This document shows positions 7,204 to 13,612 of a stretch of 13,612 nucleotides of DNA, in pieces. The DNA comes from Parachlamydiales bacterium (lineage in GTDB: Bacteria > Chlamydiota > Chlamydiia > Chlamydiales > JAJFMK01): the NCBI GenBank assembly GCA_020050175.1, contig JAGVKY010000083.1, positions 1-13,612 on the forward strand. Reading direction: 5' to 3'. Numbering within the stretch: position 1 is the first letter of the stretch; every line of letters starts with the position of its first letter. The notes beneath the pieces are model-generated. The model did not search any database. It saw nothing but the letters and a program-made list of their open reading frames with translations, and was not told the DNA's origin. Made by a program: the position numbers and the translations under genes.

Positions 7204-8721
7204 ATGGCACCTATAGACCCAGTAGAACCACCACCTCCTCAGTTTGGCGAAGTCAGACAGTTTGAAGATGCCTACCATCGTCATCATCGGATTAAAATGA
7301 TCGCTTTAGCGATTCTTTTTATCTTAGGCTCTACTGTTACTGGCGCAATTTTGGGCGGAGGCGTTGGAGCGCTCTTCGGCCTCGGAATTTCAATCGGAGT
7401 CATTGGAGCTCGTTATGGCGGGATTCATCTTTTTCATTTAATTTTCCCTCACAAGCACAACATCAAACTCGACTGGGACAAAAATATTCCCCATCCAGGG
7501 CCGACTTTAGGGAAATATGTTTATAGCGACATGTTGATCGAGAATGATGGAGAAAAGTCCTACAACATGAAGCTTGCGATGCTTAGGTCAGCTCAAAAGT
7601 CGATCCTTCTATCTCCCTGTTATGCCGGGGGCGAATACTGGCAAGAAACCCTCGATATCATCGAGGAGCGTATGAAATCGTGCGTCGATTTGAAAGTTTC
7701 GCTCCTGATTGCGAATTGCTTGATGACTGACGAGGATAGAGAACGCATTAAACAATTTCAACAGAGCTACCCCGATCAATTTAACGTCGTCATTACTGAG
7801 TTTCAGTTTGGAATCTATCCCTACCTCCACATGGCTGAGAATCACACAAAAATTTTGGTGGTGGACGATAAATATTTTTCAACCGGTGGCTCACCGATAA
7901 ATGAAAGGGGAGCTTGTTTAAAAAACAAAAAGAAAAATGGTAAAGATAATCTTGTTGGAGCCCTTTTTAATGAGCTAATGCCTAAAAAATTTCGTGATGC
8001 AGACGGATTCGGAAAAGGTGAAGTTGCCAAAACAATGAGAGATCAGTTTTTCCGCTTGTATGCCCTCTGGAATTACCGGACGACAGGAAAAAGGGAATGG
8101 CTGCATTACGAAGCAGGTGAGACAGATAGCGTCTGCAGAGAGTTTGAAGATCACCCAAATCGGTGCCCAGGAGTCAAAACGAAAGTTTTAGTCTCTGGTC
8201 CCGAACATCGGGGGCATAATCCTATCATCCATGAAATGATGGGGATAATCGATGGGGCAAAGAAGGGGGCCAACATCTCGGGCCTATATTTCACTCCTGA
8301 TAAGGAATTTAAAGACCTATTGACTAGGAAGAAGAAGGAAAGAGTCGAAGTGCATGGTTACTTTGGAAACGACCAGATAGGTTTAGGTCAAAAACTGACT
8401 TACAAGATTAACCGGTTTGGCCTAGAGTTTCTTGCTAAGGTCCATCTCTACTCTGATCCAACTTTCTATTACCACAAAAAAGTGGGCACGGTTGATGGCA
8501 AGAAAGGTTGGATTGGTTCCTGCAACCAAGGTGGTAAGAGCCTTCGTTGCGATCATGAACTAACCCTATTTTTCGATAGCAAGCGAATCGTCGATCAAAT
8601 CGATCAAGGCTTTCGCGAGGACCGAGAAAAAGCGAAGCCAATGGAAAGAAATGCTTACCATTACTTTGCCAAAGCTATTGGTAATGTCATGCAAGTTCTC
8701 ATAGGCCAAGTCGCCTTCTAA
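7204..8721 (+). CDS. Phospholipase D-like protein with N-terminal membrane hairpin (copy 2)
   Basis: A 505-aa paralogue starting 9 nt after the stop of copy 1, so the two are almost certainly co-transcribed. The N-terminal motif QFGE...YHRHHRIKM is followed by two hydrophobic segments around 34-70 with glycine-zipper spacing (GAILGGGVGAL). HKD1 is HTKILVVDD (His214, Lys216, Asp221). HKD2 is HKKVGTVDG (His424, Lys426, Asp431), followed by GSCN. HKD1 is followed by GGSPIN instead of GSxN. Conserved blocks shared by all three copies include KLAMLRSAQKSILLSPC, GGEYWQ, RDQFFRLYA, YRTTGKxEW and KCPGVKTKVLVSGPEHRG (RCPGV here). It is closer to copy 3 than to copy 1 (TPDKEFKD, YKINRFGL, C-terminal IGQVAF). 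Function is inferred as for copy 1; the separate copies may differ in substrate or timing. Confidence 0.9.
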   Translation: MAPIDPVEPPPPQFGEVRQFEDAYHRHHRIKMIALAILFILGSTVTGAILGGGVGALFGLGISIGVIGARYGGIHLFHLIFPHKHNIKLDWDKNIPHPGPTLGKYVYSDMLIENDGEKSYNMKLAMLRSAQKSILLSPCYAGGEYWQETLDIIEERMKSCVDLKVSLLIANCLMTDEDRERIKQFQQSYPDQFNVVITEFQFGIYPYLHMAENHTKILVVDDKYFSTGGSPINERGACLKNKKKNGKDNLVGALFNELMPKKFRDADGFGKGEVAKTMRDQFFRLYALWNYRTTGKREWLHYEAGETDSVCREFEDHPNRCPGVKTKVLVSGPEHRGHNPIIHEMMGIIDGAKKGANISGLYFTPDKEFKDLLTRKKKERVEVHGYFGNDQIGLGQKLTYKINRFGLEFLAKVHLYSDPTFYYHKKVGTVDGKKGWIGSCNQGGKSLRCDHELTLFFDSKRIVDQIDQGFREDREKAKPMERNAYHYFAKAIGNVMQVLIGQVAF

Positions 8722-8755
8722 ATGGGACCATTTGTAAATTTAAAAACAATTTAGG

Positions 8756-10279
8756 ATGATGGCAGTTCAAGGGGCTCGCATAGAGCCATATCGACCTCCG
8801 CAAATTGGGGAAAAACAGCAGGTAGATGATCATTATCATCGTCATCATCGGATCAAGATGATTGCTTTGGCATGCCTCCTTATGCTTGGCAGCACCATCG
8901 TAGGGGCGGTGATAGGGGGGGGTGTTGGAGCTCTCATGGGACTTGGCATTTCTGTAGGGATTGTGGCTATCCGTTGTGTGGGAGCCCCTGTCTTCCATTT
9001 CTTTTTTCCTAATCTTCACCATATTTTTCTCGATTGGGATCAAAAAATTGATCAAACAGGACCGCCTCTCGGAAAATATATTCGAAGCGACCTTCTCATC
9101 GAACATGATGGAACAAAATCATACGAAATGAAGCTCGCGATGCTAAAGTCAGCCCAAAAATCGATCCTTCTTTCGCCCTGTTTTGCTGGGGGAGAATATT
9201 GGCAGCAAGCCTTAGATATCATGCAGGAACGTTTAGAAGTCTGCCTTGATCTTAAAGTGACTATTCTTGTGATGAGCGACCTTTTAACTGATCAAGATAC
9301 AGCAAGATTGAAAGCGCTTCAGGAGCAATACCCCGATCGCTTCCACATGCTGATTTCGGGAAGAATTCCTCATTTAGATCCTTATCTTCATAGCACCGAA
9401 AATCATACAAAAATCTTGGTCGTTGATGACCTCTATTTTTCCGTTGGAGGTTCCCCTATAGATGAACGGGGAGCTTGTTTAGAGGCTAGAAAGAAAGTCA
9501 AAGATAATCTAGCGGGAAGGATTTTCAAAGAATTGATGCCAAAAAAATTCCGCGATGCCGATGGGTTTGGTAAAGGTGAAATTGCTAAAACACTTAGAGA
9601 CCAATTTTTCCGTTTGTATGCCATCTGGGAATATCGGACAACAGGGAAGAAAGAGTGGCTTCACTATGCAGCAGGTGAGATAGAAACTGTTTGTCCAGAG
9701 TTTGAGAATCACCCTAAAAAATGCCCTGGAGTTAAAACCAAGGTTTTAGTCTCTGGTCCCGAACATCGGGGGCATAATCCGATTGTCCACGAAATGATGG
9801 GGATGATTGATAGTGCAGAGGAGGGGGCATATGTCGCAGGTCTTTATTTTACCCCGGATAAAGAGTTCAAAGACGTTTTAATCCAAAAAAAGAAGCAGGG
9901 AATCGAAGTTCACGGCTACTTTGGGAGTGACGAAGTTGGCTTTGCTCAAAAAATTACCTATAAGATTAATCGGTTTGGTTTACAGTTTTTTAGTAAAGTG
10001 CATCTTTTTTCCGACCCGACCTTCTACTACCATAAAAAAGTAGGAACAGTCGATGGCAAAAAAGGATGGTTTGGATCGTGCAATCTGGGTGGTAAAAGCA
10101 TCCGTTGCGATCATGAACTGGTCATATTTTTCGAAAGCAAACGGATTGCCAATCAGATAGATCAAGGCTTTCGTGAGGACAGGCAAAAGGCCAATCCCAT
10201 GAAGCAAAATACCTATCATTACTTTGCAAGAGCCATCGGTAACTTCATTAACACCGTTATCGGCCAAGTCGCCTTCTAA
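8756..10279 (+). CDS. Phospholipase D-like protein with N-terminal membrane hairpin (copy 3)
   Basis: A 507-aa third paralogue, 34 bp after copy 2. It has the same layout: QIGE...YHRHHRIKM, a hydrophobic pair at about 35-72 (GAVIGGGVGALMGLG), then the two-HKD PLD fold. HKD1 is HTKILVVDD (His217, Lys219, Asp224). HKD2 is HKKVGTVDG (His426, Lys428, Asp433), followed by GSCN. Two adjacent ATG codons (8756 and 8759) are possible starts. AGG directly before them is too close for a normal ribosome site, so initiation may depend on coupling with copy 2. Tracts identical to copy 2 at the DNA level (9743-9780 and the last 18 nt) point to recent duplication or gene conversion. The gene ends 39 bp from the convergent NDK gene. 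Confidence 0.9.
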   Translation: MMAVQGARIEPYRPPQIGEKQQVDDHYHRHHRIKMIALACLLMLGSTIVGAVIGGGVGALMGLGISVGIVAIRCVGAPVFHFFFPNLHHIFLDWDQKIDQTGPPLGKYIRSDLLIEHDGTKSYEMKLAMLKSAQKSILLSPCFAGGEYWQQALDIMQERLEVCLDLKVTILVMSDLLTDQDTARLKALQEQYPDRFHMLISGRIPHLDPYLHSTENHTKILVVDDLYFSVGGSPIDERGACLEARKKVKDNLAGRIFKELMPKKFRDADGFGKGEIAKTLRDQFFRLYAIWEYRTTGKKEWLHYAAGEIETVCPEFENHPKKCPGVKTKVLVSGPEHRGHNPIVHEMMGMIDSAEEGAYVAGLYFTPDKEFKDVLIQKKKQGIEVHGYFGSDEVGFAQKITYKINRFGLQFFSKVHLFSDPTFYYHKKVGTVDGKKGWFGSCNLGGKSIRCDHELVIFFESKRIANQIDQGFREDRQKANPMKQNTYHYFARAIGNFINTVIGQVAF

Positions 10280-10321
10280 CAAGCTGCTACCTCTAACTAT
10301 CTTAATAAAGAATCCTTGTTA
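10277..10321. terminator. Inverted repeat spanning two convergent stop codons
   Basis: TAACAAG (10277-10283) and CTTGTTA (10315-10321) are perfect 7-bp arms around a 31-nt loop. Each arm contains the stop codon of one convergent gene (PLD copy 3 and the exported NDK). It might end transcription in both directions, but the long loop and lack of a strong T-run make this weak. Confidence 0.25.
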
Positions 10322-10762
10322 GGTGGCGGGGAAGAAGAAGAGGATCTCGTTGACAGCGTTTTCTTTTGAATCAGAGCCGTGAACGGCGTTTTCTCCTACA
10401 GAAGTGCCATAAAGGGCACGGATTGAGCCTGGTTTGTCTTTGGCTCCCATCAGCTCCCGTGTTTTGGCAATAGCATTTTCACCCTTCAAAACGACAGCCA
10501 CACTAGGTCCAGAAGCCATAAAATCGACAAGCTCTTGATAAAAGCCTTTGTCTTTGTGGACTTCATAGAAAGCAGCTGACTCTTTTGGGGATAGATGCAC
10601 CATCCGGAGGTGGACGATTTCAAGGCCGTTTTTTTCGTAGATCGAGAGAATATCCCCGATGTGATGAGCTTTCACCGCATCGGGTTTGATAATCGATAAA
10701 GTTTTTTCAACTTCCGCAGCTAGAGGAAATAAGAAAAGAAGGAAAACGAGGAATGTGCGCAT
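10319..10762 (-). CDS. ndk: Nucleoside diphosphate kinase with signal peptide (predicted exported)
   Basis: A 147-aa NDK that would move the gamma-phosphate between NTPs and NDPs through a phospho-histidine. The fold is complete: Lys26 (SIIKPDA), Tyr66, Phe74, Arg102, Arg115 (SIRALYG), Asn125 and catalytic His128 in ENAVHGSD. Unlike a normal cytosolic NDK, it begins MRTFLVFLLFLFPLAAE, a typical short signal peptide with likely cleavage near Ala15-Ala16. No ATG, GTG or TTG occurs in frame between this start and the kinase fold, so the hydrophobic segment is probably translated. Compared with its neighbour it lacks about four residues after MGAKD, in the Kpn-loop region, and has Lys where the nucleotide-contacting Thr usually is. 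The reading frame stays open upstream into the other ndk, but that longer start would overlap it and bury the signal peptide. It lies 46 bp after the other ndk, probably in the same operon. A possible site GGAG is 15 nt upstream, rather far. Confidence 0.88.
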   Translation of the reverse strand: MRTFLVFLLFLFPLAAEVEKTLSIIKPDAVKAHHIGDILSIYEKNGLEIVHLRMVHLSPKESAAFYEVHKDKGFYQELVDFMASGPSVAVVLKGENAIAKTRELMGAKDKPGSIRALYGTSVGENAVHGSDSKENAVNEILFFFPAT

Positions 10763-10808
10763 GTGATTTCTTTTTAACTCCAGCCAACGGATAACTTCTA
10801 AATAAAGA

Positions 10809-11294
10809 TTAATGACAGCCGCAAGAATGGTCGCCGCAGCCACCTTTCTTAGGTTCTTTAACAGTATTGCGAGGATGGCAAATTTCGTCTTCTCCAAAGA
10901 AAAAGTCGATCTCTACCTCTGCATTCTCTAAAGAATCTGAACCATGTACGGCATTTTCATCAATCGATGCGGCGAGGTCTGCCCTGACTGTTCCAGGAGC
11001 TGCCTTTTTAGGGTCTGTTGCTCCCATGATTTCGCGATTTTTCATCACAGCGTTGTCCCCTTCCAGGACGAGAACCAGGATAGGGCCTGAGCACATAAAA
11101 CCAGTCAGATCGCCGAAGAAGGGCCTTTCTCGGTGAACCGCGTAAAATGCTTCAGCTTCCCTTTTGGTCAGTTGCAACATTTTAGCAGCAGCAATGCGTA
11201 AGCCAGCCTTTTCAAAGCGGCTCAAAATTTCGCCAATATTGTTTTTCTCAACGGCATCGGGCTTAATGATCGAGAGTGTTCTCTCTTTTCCCAT
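10809..11294 (-). CDS. ndk: Nucleoside diphosphate kinase (cytosolic) with Cys/His-rich C-terminal tail
   Basis: A 161-aa NDK, which balances cytosolic NTP pools by ping-pong phosphate transfer. All key residues are present: Lys11 (SIIKPDA), Tyr51, Phe59, Arg87, Thr93, Arg104 (GTVRADL), Asn114 and catalytic His117 in ENAVHGSD. The NDK core ends near residue 136; typical family members are about 140-145 aa. Here an extra tail finishes in GGCGDHSCGCH, with three Cys and two His in eleven residues, and looks like a metal-binding site. The chosen ATG at 11294 has GGGAG 10 nt upstream and gives a standard NDK N-terminus (MGKERTLSIIK); the frame could extend to 11336 but nothing supports it. It is 58 bp downstream of the kinase partner gene and 46 bp upstream of the exported NDK. 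Confidence 0.93.
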   Translation of the reverse strand: MGKERTLSIIKPDAVEKNNIGEILSRFEKAGLRIAAAKMLQLTKREAEAFYAVHRERPFFGDLTGFMCSGPILVLVLEGDNAVMKNREIMGATDPKKAAPGTVRADLAASIDENAVHGSDSLENAEVEIDFFFGEDEICHPRNTVKEPKKGGCGDHSCGCH

Positions 11295-11304
11295 GAATCG
11301 TATT

Positions 11305-11309
11305 CTCCC
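11305..11309 (-). promoter_or_regulatory. Ribosome binding site of cytosolic ndk
   Basis: GGGAG on the minus strand, 10 nt before the ATG at 11294. It favours that start over the in-frame ATG at 11336. Confidence 0.6.
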
Positions 11310-11352
11310 AAAAAAGATGTGACAAAGACTGTACACTATCTTCTTTGAATTC

Positions 11353-12027
11353 TCAAGAGGATTCGGCTGTAATCATTTTAAAATATCTGAGAGCTTCTTC
11401 CTTTGTAATCGATCCTTCGGGAGTCCCTATCGTTTTCTGAAAAAGCTCACTCAAGGAAGTTGCTAAATGGATAGGCAGCTGAAGTGAATCAATGATCATG
11501 GTGACCTCTTTTTGGCCGACAGGCTTGACATTGTAATAGGGCGCAGGTGTTCTGTTTAGGCTTTTATTCCCACCTAGTTCCACAAAAAGATCTAAAACTA
11601 CTTCGAAAACTTTTATTTTATCCGCGGTTGCTGCTAGCCGAGCTTGGGATTGGATGGCTGCTTCTTTTGCTTGATCGAGTTGCTCTTTTGCTCTTTCAAG
11701 AGCTCGAAATAGGACGGTACGATCAGGATGGCTTTCAGGAAAATCGTGCCGCGCTTCTGAAAGGGCTTCAACCCTATTAAGGTCGCGTAAGGCATGCTGC
11801 AAAAGAACTACCGCTTTTTTAACAGCTCCAACTGACTGGATGAGGGTGAGTTTGTCCTTTAAAAGTCGAAAATGGGTCGATTGGCAAAATGGAGCTATCT
11901 TAGTCAGGGTTTCTTGAAGGATAGACAGCATTTCTTCAGCCGTTTCTTGGTTAAAAAGCTTAAAAGGTAAATCTGTTTGTAAACTTTCCATCCACCGTTT
12001 GCACGATTTTACGACCGGTGTTGTCAT
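11353..12027 (-). CDS. Uncharacterised helical protein, paralogue of the upstream kinase C-terminal domain
   Basis: A 224-aa protein with no family I can name. It is mostly helical by composition, with a heptad-like stretch near 106-138 and no signal peptide or membrane segment. Residues about 53-218 align with residues about 341-495 of the kinase-like protein encoded just upstream (numbered from its ATG at 13517). Matching anchors are KAVV (71-74 here, 359-362 there), KVFEVVLDLFVELGG (139-153) with QVFQMSLSLYESLAG (409-423), and VKPV...FQKTIG (168-201) with IQPV...FSETIG (440-474). The last 25 residues (TIGTPEGSITKEEALRYF) look like a degenerate EF-hand helix-loop-helix without the acidic ligands at positions 1 and 3. 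The start overlaps the kinase stop by 4 bp (ATGA), so production is probably coupled. It could bind the kinase, compete with its C-terminal domain, or be a separate effector; this is inference. Confidence 0.75.
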   Translation of the reverse strand: MTTPVVKSCKRWMESLQTDLPFKLFNQETAEEMLSILQETLTKIAPFCQSTHFRLLKDKLTLIQSVGAVKKAVVLLQHALRDLNRVEALSEARHDFPESHPDRTVLFRALERAKEQLDQAKEAAIQSQARLAATADKIKVFEVVLDLFVELGGNKSLNRTPAPYYNVKPVGQKEVTMIIDSLQLPIHLATSLSELFQKTIGTPEGSITKEEALRYFKMITAESS

Positions 12028-13612
12028 AAGAGTTGTTCCAGTTTTTGATAGAGTTTGTAAGTCATTTTGCCATCCGCCCTTTCCATGGTATCTTTCCCAA
12101 TTGTTTCACTGAAAAATTGAGTTAAAGTCTCTGCCTGTTCGCTCGTTAAGTTTAACTTTTTCACCAAATCAGCAATCTCTTCTTTGTCAACAGGTTGTAT
12201 GACAAATTTGAAAATCGACGCTGGATCTCTTTTAATTTGAGAATCAGGACCAGCTAGCGATTCGTACAGAGAGAGACTCATTTGGAAAACTTGCATCTCT
12301 CTGACCAATAAAATTTGTTGATTGCGTAAGGAAACGAGGTTGTCCCTCGCATCATCAACTTTTTGATAATCTGCCTCTGTTCGCTCCTCTTCAGGAATCG
12401 CATCTAACTCCTCAAGAGTCTCTTCAAGATCCACAACAGCCTTTTCAGTCTTCGAACAGACACTCGAAAAAAGTTCGTAGTCGGATAAAAGATTATAAGC
12501 AAAAGAAAGCCCTTCATTGTCGGAAATTGGGAAGTTTTGTACGAGGCCGAGTAACTCATCAGGGTCGATATCCTTACTCACCCTGGACGCTTCAAAAACT
12601 CCATCAAAGTCACTCACTTTGACAGCCACAACCCCATTCTCATCAATATCGACGAAGAGATTGCCGGGTTTAATGTCTTTGTGCATGAGCCCATAAGTTA
12701 TCAGGGCAGCAAAGCCATGCATGCCGCCTCCAAAGGCTTTTAAAATTTCCTGGTGTGAAGGATTAAAATTCTTAATCCAACTCTCGAAAGAACCTCCTTT
12801 ATAGAGCTTCATGTAGGCTTTTTTGGGATCTTTGACCTCTACAAGAAAAGGTTTTACAAGACCAACAACCCTCCCTTTTTCATCCAGTTGTACCCCTAAA
12901 GGGAGTTTCCTTCCGCTTTCGACATCTTCCCTTGCTGTTCGATGGGTTAAGGCAAGCGTTTCATTGCCGGGATCTTCGGGCGCCTCTTCTTGTTTTTCAG
13001 TTAAAAGCCGACTCATGGAAGGAGATTTGGGTTCTCGAGTGGCATATTCCCTGATCCCCTTTGTGGTAACTGCTCCCGCTCGGGCGACAAAAGAGATCCC
13101 CTTGATCTTTTCAACAACGTTAAGTCCCCCTTCTCCTAAGGGGTGCTCTTGGATATTGGGAGAAAAGATCCAAATTTTTTCATCCCTCTTCTCTTTTTCA
13201 AGTCCTCTAACAACAGATCCGTAACTACCGTCTCCAATGAGACGATGCTCTCGGTCTCCCAAAAAGATGGCTGATGCGTATTTTACAATATCTAGTGGTA
13301 GATGGGTTCCATATTCTTTGAAAAGGGATTCTACAAACTCATCTTCGGATCCAGATTTTTCCCCTAGGGAGATCTGATATTCTTTCCAAAATTCTTTCAA
13401 AACAGCCTCAGAAAATTTTTCTTCTGTTCCTCCAGGATGTTTTGCACTCCAACTCTGAAAAGCACTATCCCATACACGACTCTCACTCGCAGCAAGAATT
13501 GGCGAGCTGATGACCATTCGGTCTTTTAGCCCCTCAATCTTAGCGTCTGTCCCCCTTATTTCAGTGGGAGGAGCGGCAGAAGCATACCTGATTTCAGGGG
13601 CAGCCCCACCCG
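12024..13612 (-). CDS. Atypical Ser/Thr protein-kinase-like protein (5' end beyond window)
   Basis: The frame is open to the right edge, so the gene probably begins outside the window. Numbering here is from the in-frame ATG at 13517, giving 497 aa; a further 31 upstream codons, Ala/Pro-rich, look coding. A glycine-rich loop IGDGSYGSVV (94-103) and the catalytic loop HKDIKPGN (279-286; Asp281, Lys283, Asn286) followed by DFDG (303-306) identify a protein kinase fold. Oddities are clear. The beta-3 VAxK lysine is not evident: the best match, FVARAG at 143-148, has Arg. The gap between glycine loop and catalytic loop is long, with a polar insert at about 160-205. After DFDG there is no APE motif, and little remains of the kinase C-lobe before the helical C-terminal module (about 341-497) shared with the next gene. 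It may be a minimal kinase, a pseudokinase or a secreted effector. No membrane segment or PASTA domain is seen. The stop overlaps the partner gene start by 4 bp. Confidence 0.8.
   Translation of the reverse strand, partial: GGAAPEIRYASAAPPTEIRGTDAKIEGLKDRMVISSPILAASESRVWDSAFQSWSAKHPGGTEEKFSEAVLKEFWKEYQISLGEKSGSEDEFVESLFKEYGTHLPLDIVKYASAIFLGDREHRLIGDGSYGSVVRGLEKEKRDEKIWIFSPNIQEHPLGEGGLNVVEKIKGISFVARAGAVTTKGIREYATREPKSPSMSRLLTEKQEEAPEDPGNETLALTHRTAREDVESGRKLPLGVQLDEKGRVVGLVKPFLVEVKDPKKAYMKLYKGGSFESWIKNFNPSHQEILKAFGGGMHGFAALITYGLMHKDIKPGNLFVDIDENGVVAVKVSDFDGVFEASRVSKDIDPDELLGLVQNFPISDNEGLSFAYNLLSDYELFSSVCSKTEKAVVDLEETLEELDAIPEEERTEADYQKVDDARDNLVSLRNQQILLVREMQVFQMSLSLYESLAGPDSQIKRDPASIFKFVIQPVDKEEIADLVKKLNLTSEQAETLTQFFSETIGKDTMERADGKMTYKLYQKLEQLL

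Noticed and set aside
8720..8733. Palindrome AAATGG-GA-CCATTT between PLD copies 2 and 3 as a terminator
   Set aside because: A 2-nt loop is too tight for a stable hairpin and there is no T-run after it. The genes are probably co-transcribed.
8699..9106. 135-aa open frame antisense to PLD copy 3
   Set aside because: It covers the well-conserved N-terminal region of copy 3 on the opposite strand and resembles other shadow frames opposite the paralogues.
10763..10897. 45-residue N-terminal extension of the exported NDK
   Set aside because: It would overlap the 3' end of the upstream ndk by 89 bp and place the signal peptide internally. The start at 10762 fits both gene spacing and the signal peptide.
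12042..12090. EF-hand at the kinase C-terminus
   Set aside because: A helix-loop-helix with a central DG is visible, but loop positions 1, 3 and 12 lack calcium ligands, so only a degenerate resemblance is claimed.
12823..13224. 133-aa plus-strand open frame within the kinase-like gene
   Set aside because: Ser/Pro/Thr-rich shadow of the kinase frame, with no motif of its own.
1..13612. CRISPR array, insertion sequence, integrase or attachment site
   Set aside because: No regularly spaced short repeats, transposase motifs or terminal inverted repeats were seen, and no partial tRNA duplication beside the tRNA-Arg gene.

Overview
The window looks like chromosome of an environmental chlamydia (order Parachlamydiales). 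Four things suggest this: a kdsA - LptC-like - lptB operon beside a tRNA-Arg, which as I recall matches chlamydial gene order; three HKD phospholipase D-like proteins with an Inc-like double hydrophobic segment near the N-terminus; a tRNA gene without an encoded CCA end; and moderately AT-rich DNA. Genus and species cannot be fixed from the sequence.

Layout. (1) 82-2688, minus strand: a very large DHH-family phosphoesterase-like protein with a long CBS-containing insertion, starting 14 nt downstream of a tRNA-Arg(TCT) gene (2703-2775, minus). (2) 2776-3017: a 242-bp divergent control region with a good promoter in each direction and an inverted repeat. (3) 3018-5598, plus: kdsA, lptC-like and lptB, all overlapping by 1-4 bp, making KDO for lipopolysaccharide and exporting LPS. 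(4) 5674-10279, plus: three tandem paralogous PLD-like proteins (505-507 aa), each with two HKD motifs and a glycine-rich membrane hairpin. (5) 10319-13612, minus: a four-gene run read leftwards, beginning off the right edge. It holds an atypical Ser/Thr-kinase-like protein, a small partner protein that is a stand-alone paralogue of the kinase C-terminal domain, a cytoplasmic nucleoside diphosphate kinase with a Cys/His tail, and a second NDK carrying a signal peptide.

The most interesting region is the right half. The PLD cluster looks like a host-membrane-facing effector family expanded by tandem duplication. The minus-strand group combines an unusual kinase-like protein, its domain-sharing partner, and one internal plus one apparently exported NDK. 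The kinase/partner pair (a shared roughly 150-residue C-terminal module, 4-bp coding overlap) and the exported NDK are the best candidates for undescribed biology. No CRISPR array, insertion sequence, rRNA or integrase was seen.
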